Positions 61,573 to 64,000 of a stretch of 64,000 bases of DNA are shown one piece after another; position 1 is the first letter of the stretch, and every line of letters begins with the position of its first letter. Position numbers and translations under genes: made by a program. The stretch lies in NCBI GenBank assembly GCA_965278985.1, contig OZ257131.1, positions 6,386,001 through 6,450,000 on the forward strand, in the 5' to 3' direction. The notes below the pieces were generated by a model. The model had not been told where the DNA came from, searched no databases, and saw nothing but the letters and a program-made list of their open reading frames with translations. Source of the stretch: CAISIP01 sp965278985 (GTDB lineage Bacteria; Pseudomonadota; Gammaproteobacteria; Burkholderiales; Burkholderiaceae_C).

Positions 61573-63384
61573 ATGAAGCACATCAGAAACTTTTCGATCA
61601 TCGCGCACATCGACCACGGCAAGTCCACGCTTGCGGACCGCTTGATTCAACGTTGCGGCGGCCTCGAAGCACGCGACATGGAAGCGCAAGTGCTCGACTC
61701 GATGGACATCGAAAAAGAGCGTGGGATAACCATCAAGGCACAGACCGCCGCACTGCATTACAAGGCGCGTGATGGCGTGGTCTACAACCTCAATCTCATC
61801 GACACACCGGGCCATGTGGACTTCTCGTACGAAGTGAGTCGATCGCTCTCCGCATGCGAGGGCGCATTGCTCGTCGTCGATGCAAGCCAGGGCGTGGAAG
61901 CGCAGACCGTAGCGAATTGCTACACCGCACTCGAGCTCGGTGTGGAGGTGCTGCCAGTGCTCAACAAGATGGACCTGCCCAATGCAGATCCGGAGAACGC
62001 GCGCGCTGAAGTCGAAGACGTGATCGGCATCGATGCATCCGAGGCCATTGCCTGTTCGGCGAAGACCGGCATGGGCATCGATGAGATTCTTGAAGCCATC
62101 GTCGCGAAGATCCCTTCGCCCAAGGGCAACGCAGAAGGCGCGCTGCGCGCCATGATCATCGACAGCTGGTTCGATGCCTACGTGGGTGTGGTGATGCTGG
62201 TGCGCGTGGTCGATGGCCGCCTGGCCAAGGGCGAGCGCATCAAGATGATGGCCACCGACGCGACCTACGAAGCCGGCAGCCTGGGCGTCTTCACGCCCGC
62301 CAACGAAGCGCGCGAGTCACTGGAGGCGGGCGAGGTGGGCTACATCATCGCCGGCATCCGCGAACTGCAGGCCGCCAAGGTGGGTGACACCATCACCTTG
62401 GTGCGGCCCGGCACTGGCGGCGCGGCCTTCACGGCCACGGAACCGCTGCCCGGCTTCAAGGAGATCCAGCCGCAGGTCTTCGCCGGCCTCTATCCCACCG
62501 AGGCCAACCAGTACGAGGGCCTGCGCGACAGCCTGGAGAAACTCAAGCTCAACGACTCCTCGCTGTACTACGAGCCCGAGGTGTCGCAGGCGCTGGGCTT
62601 TGGCTTCCGCTGTGGGTTCCTGGGACTGCTGCACATGGAGATAGTGCAGGAACGCCTGGAGCGCGAGTTTGACCAGGACCTCATCACCACCGCACCCAGC
62701 GTGGTCTACCAGGTGGTGAAGAACGACGGCGAGATCGTGATGGTCGAGAACCCGTCCAAGATGCCCGAGGTCGGCCGCACCGCCGAGATCCGCGAACCCA
62801 TCGTGACCGTGCACCTCTACATGCCGCAGGAGTACGTCGGCGCGGTCATGACGCTGTCCAACCAGAAGCGTGGCGTGCAGATGAACATGGCCTACCACGG
62901 TCGCCAGGTCATGCTGACCTACGAGATGCCGCTGGGCGAGATCGTGCTGGATTTCTTCGACAAACTGAAATCGGTGAGCCGGGGCTATGCGTCCATGGAC
63001 TACGAGTTCAAGGAGTACCGCGCCGCCGACGTGGTGAAGGTCGACATACTGCTCAATGGCGACAAGGTCGATGCGTTGTCCATCATCGTGCACCGCTCGC
63101 AGTCGCAGTACCGCGGCCGCGCCGTCGTGGCGAAGATGCGCGAGATCATTTCGCGCCAGATGTACGACGTCGCGATCCAGGCCGCGATCGGCGCCACCAT
63201 CATCGCGCGTGAGACAATCAAGGCCCTTCGCAAGAACGTGCTCGCCAAGTGTTATGGCGGCGACGTTTCGCGCAAGAAAAAGCTCCTCGAGAAACAGAAG
63301 GCGGGCAAGAAACGCATGAAGCAGATCGGTTCGGTGGAAGTGCCCCAGGAGGCGTTCCTGGCCATTTTGCGGGTGGATGACTGA
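61573..63384 (+). CDS. lepA: Elongation factor 4 (LepA), back-translocating GTPase
   Basis: 603 residues from the ATG at 61573. G-domain motifs: AHIDHGKSTLADRL (G1), DTPGHVDFSYEVSRSL (G3), NKMDLPNAD (G4) and CSAKTGMG (G5). Later blocks are GFGFRCGFLGLLHMEIVQER and the C-terminal end KKKLLEKQKAGKKRMKQIGS. The first ~190 codons use GCA and other A/T-ending codons more than the rest, with a change near 62150. A TTG at 61570 precedes the ATG. The stop overlaps the lepB start by 1 nt (TGATG). Confidence 0.97.
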   Translation: MKHIRNFSIIAHIDHGKSTLADRLIQRCGGLEARDMEAQVLDSMDIEKERGITIKAQTAALHYKARDGVVYNLNLIDTPGHVDFSYEVSRSLSACEGALLVVDASQGVEAQTVANCYTALELGVEVLPVLNKMDLPNADPENARAEVEDVIGIDASEAIACSAKTGMGIDEILEAIVAKIPSPKGNAEGALRAMIIDSWFDAYVGVVMLVRVVDGRLAKGERIKMMATDATYEAGSLGVFTPANEARESLEAGEVGYIIAGIRELQAAKVGDTITLVRPGTGGAAFTATEPLPGFKEIQPQVFAGLYPTEANQYEGLRDSLEKLKLNDSSLYYEPEVSQALGFGFRCGFLGLLHMEIVQERLEREFDQDLITTAPSVVYQVVKNDGEIVMVENPSKMPEVGRTAEIREPIVTVHLYMPQEYVGAVMTLSNQKRGVQMNMAYHGRQVMLTYEMPLGEIVLDFFDKLKSVSRGYASMDYEFKEYRAADVVKVDILLNGDKVDALSIIVHRSQSQYRGRAVVAKMREIISRQMYDVAIQAAIGATIIARETIKALRKNVLAKCYGGDVSRKKKLLEKQKAGKKRMKQIGSVEVPQEAFLAILRVDD

Positions 63385-64000
63385 TGCAGGCCCTGACATC
63401 CCTCATCCTCGCGGCCTTCGCGGCCTATGCCGCCGCCTGGTACACGGGCAGGATCGAAGGCAACTTCGCACTGCTGCTGTTGCTGGCCACGGTGGTCACC
63501 GGGCTCTACTGGTTCGCCGAGCGCTTCTACTTCTTGCCCAAGCGCCGCAGCGCGGCATTGGCACTGGAGTCCGAGACCACGCGCCGTCGCGCCGAGCTCG
63601 AGAAGATGGGTGTGCGTGGCGACGAGACCGATGTCGAGCATGCCAAGGTCAAGCTGCTGATGCAGCCCTGGTGGCTGGACTGGACCGCCGGGCTGTTTCC
63701 CGTGATCCTGGTGGTGTTCCTGCTGCGCTCCTTCCTGTTCGAGCCTTTCAAGATTCCCTCCGGGTCGATGATCCCCACGCTCTGGATCGGTGACCTGATC
63801 CTGGTCAACAAGTACCACTACGGGCTGCGCCTGCCGGTACTCAACACCAAGATCACCGAAGGCACCGCACCGCAGCGGGGCGACGTGATGGTGTTCCGCT
63901 ACCCGCCCAAGCCCAGCCTGGACTACATCAAGCGGGTGGTCGGCGTGCCCGGCGACGAGGTGGCCTACCTCAACAAGCGGCTCACGGTGAATGGCAAGGT
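63384..64000 (+). CDS. lepB: Signal peptidase I (3' end cut by window edge)
   Basis: Removes signal peptides from exported proteins. The first 205 residues are visible. Two membrane segments (about 4-20 and 28-45, possibly a third at 103-117), then the catalytic Ser128 in IPSGSMIPTLWIGD and catalytic Lys183 in DYIKRVVGVPGDEVAYLN. The cytoplasmic loop is acidic and Lys/Arg-rich. It starts within the lepA stop (TGATG), the usual lepA-lepB operon. The remaining part is beyond the right edge. Confidence 0.97.
   Translation, partial: MQALTSLILAAFAAYAAAWYTGRIEGNFALLLLLATVVTGLYWFAERFYFLPKRRSAALALESETTRRRAELEKMGVRGDETDVEHAKVKLLMQPWWLDWTAGLFPVILVVFLLRSFLFEPFKIPSGSMIPTLWIGDLILVNKYHYGLRLPVLNTKITEGTAPQRGDVMVFRYPPKPSLDYIKRVVGVPGDEVAYLNKRLTVNGK

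Overview
The window comes from a GC-rich betaproteobacterial chromosome, most likely a Comamonadaceae (Acidovorax-like) genome. The support is gene order (rplM-rpsI, rne/rluC, yceD-rpmF-plsX-fabHDG-acpP-fabF-rpoE-rseAB-mucD-lepA-lepB), an exosortase-B-type eps cluster with an EpsA regulator, and strong G/C preference at third codon positions. Nearly all of it is coding; I see no tRNA, rRNA, CRISPR array, prophage or intact insertion sequence.

Layout. 1-6.3 kb (minus strand): the start of an exopolysaccharide operon, read epsA (LuxR-type regulator), a priming sugar transferase, epsL (outer-membrane barrel), epsE (export channel), epsD (foldase lipoprotein) and epsF (chain-length protein, cut by the left edge). 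Just upstream are a PEP-CTERM protein and a small protein with a similar but PEP-less tail. This part is visibly less GC-rich than the rest. 7.9-28.2 kb: housekeeping and envelope genes: rlmJ, rplM-rpsI, a DUF6776-type protein, bactofilin, erpA, an M23 endopeptidase, tyrS, an orphan kinase lacking its phospho-histidine, dtd, ybeY-phoH, ruvA, a carbonic-anhydrase-like protein without its zinc site, ruvB, a Do protease, an MscS channel, a gene remnant, a glycine-zipper lipoprotein, and a divergent SDR/LysR pair. 28.3-41.7 kb: a QseBC/PmrAB-type two-component pair, a DsbG-like lipoprotein, argH, an AlgZ/AlgR pair, ppc, and hemC-hemD-hemX-hemY. 41.9-50.1 kb: rne with a long leader, rluC, a phosphatase, a Rieske protein, an S49 protease, an RsmI-like methyltransferase and a Maf protein. 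50.1-64 kb: yceD-rpmF-plsX, type II fatty acid synthesis genes, the sigma-E envelope stress module rpoE-rseA-rseB-mucD, then lepA and lepB (cut by the right edge).

How the parts connect. Envelope quality control recurs: two Do proteases, sigma-E with RseA/RseB, the MscS channel, lipoproteins and the QseBC/PmrAB-type pair. A direct-repeat box of the PmrA/QseB type (CTTAGT-N5-CTTAA) lies both upstream of that pair's own response regulator and upstream of the first Do protease, suggesting a small regulon. Other points worth checking are the H-to-Q kinase, the zinc-less carbonic anhydrase, a His-every-third-residue N-terminus on the AlgR homologue, and the mucD-lepA gap, which carries a cluster of DnaA-box-like sites and a candidate small RNA with its own terminator.
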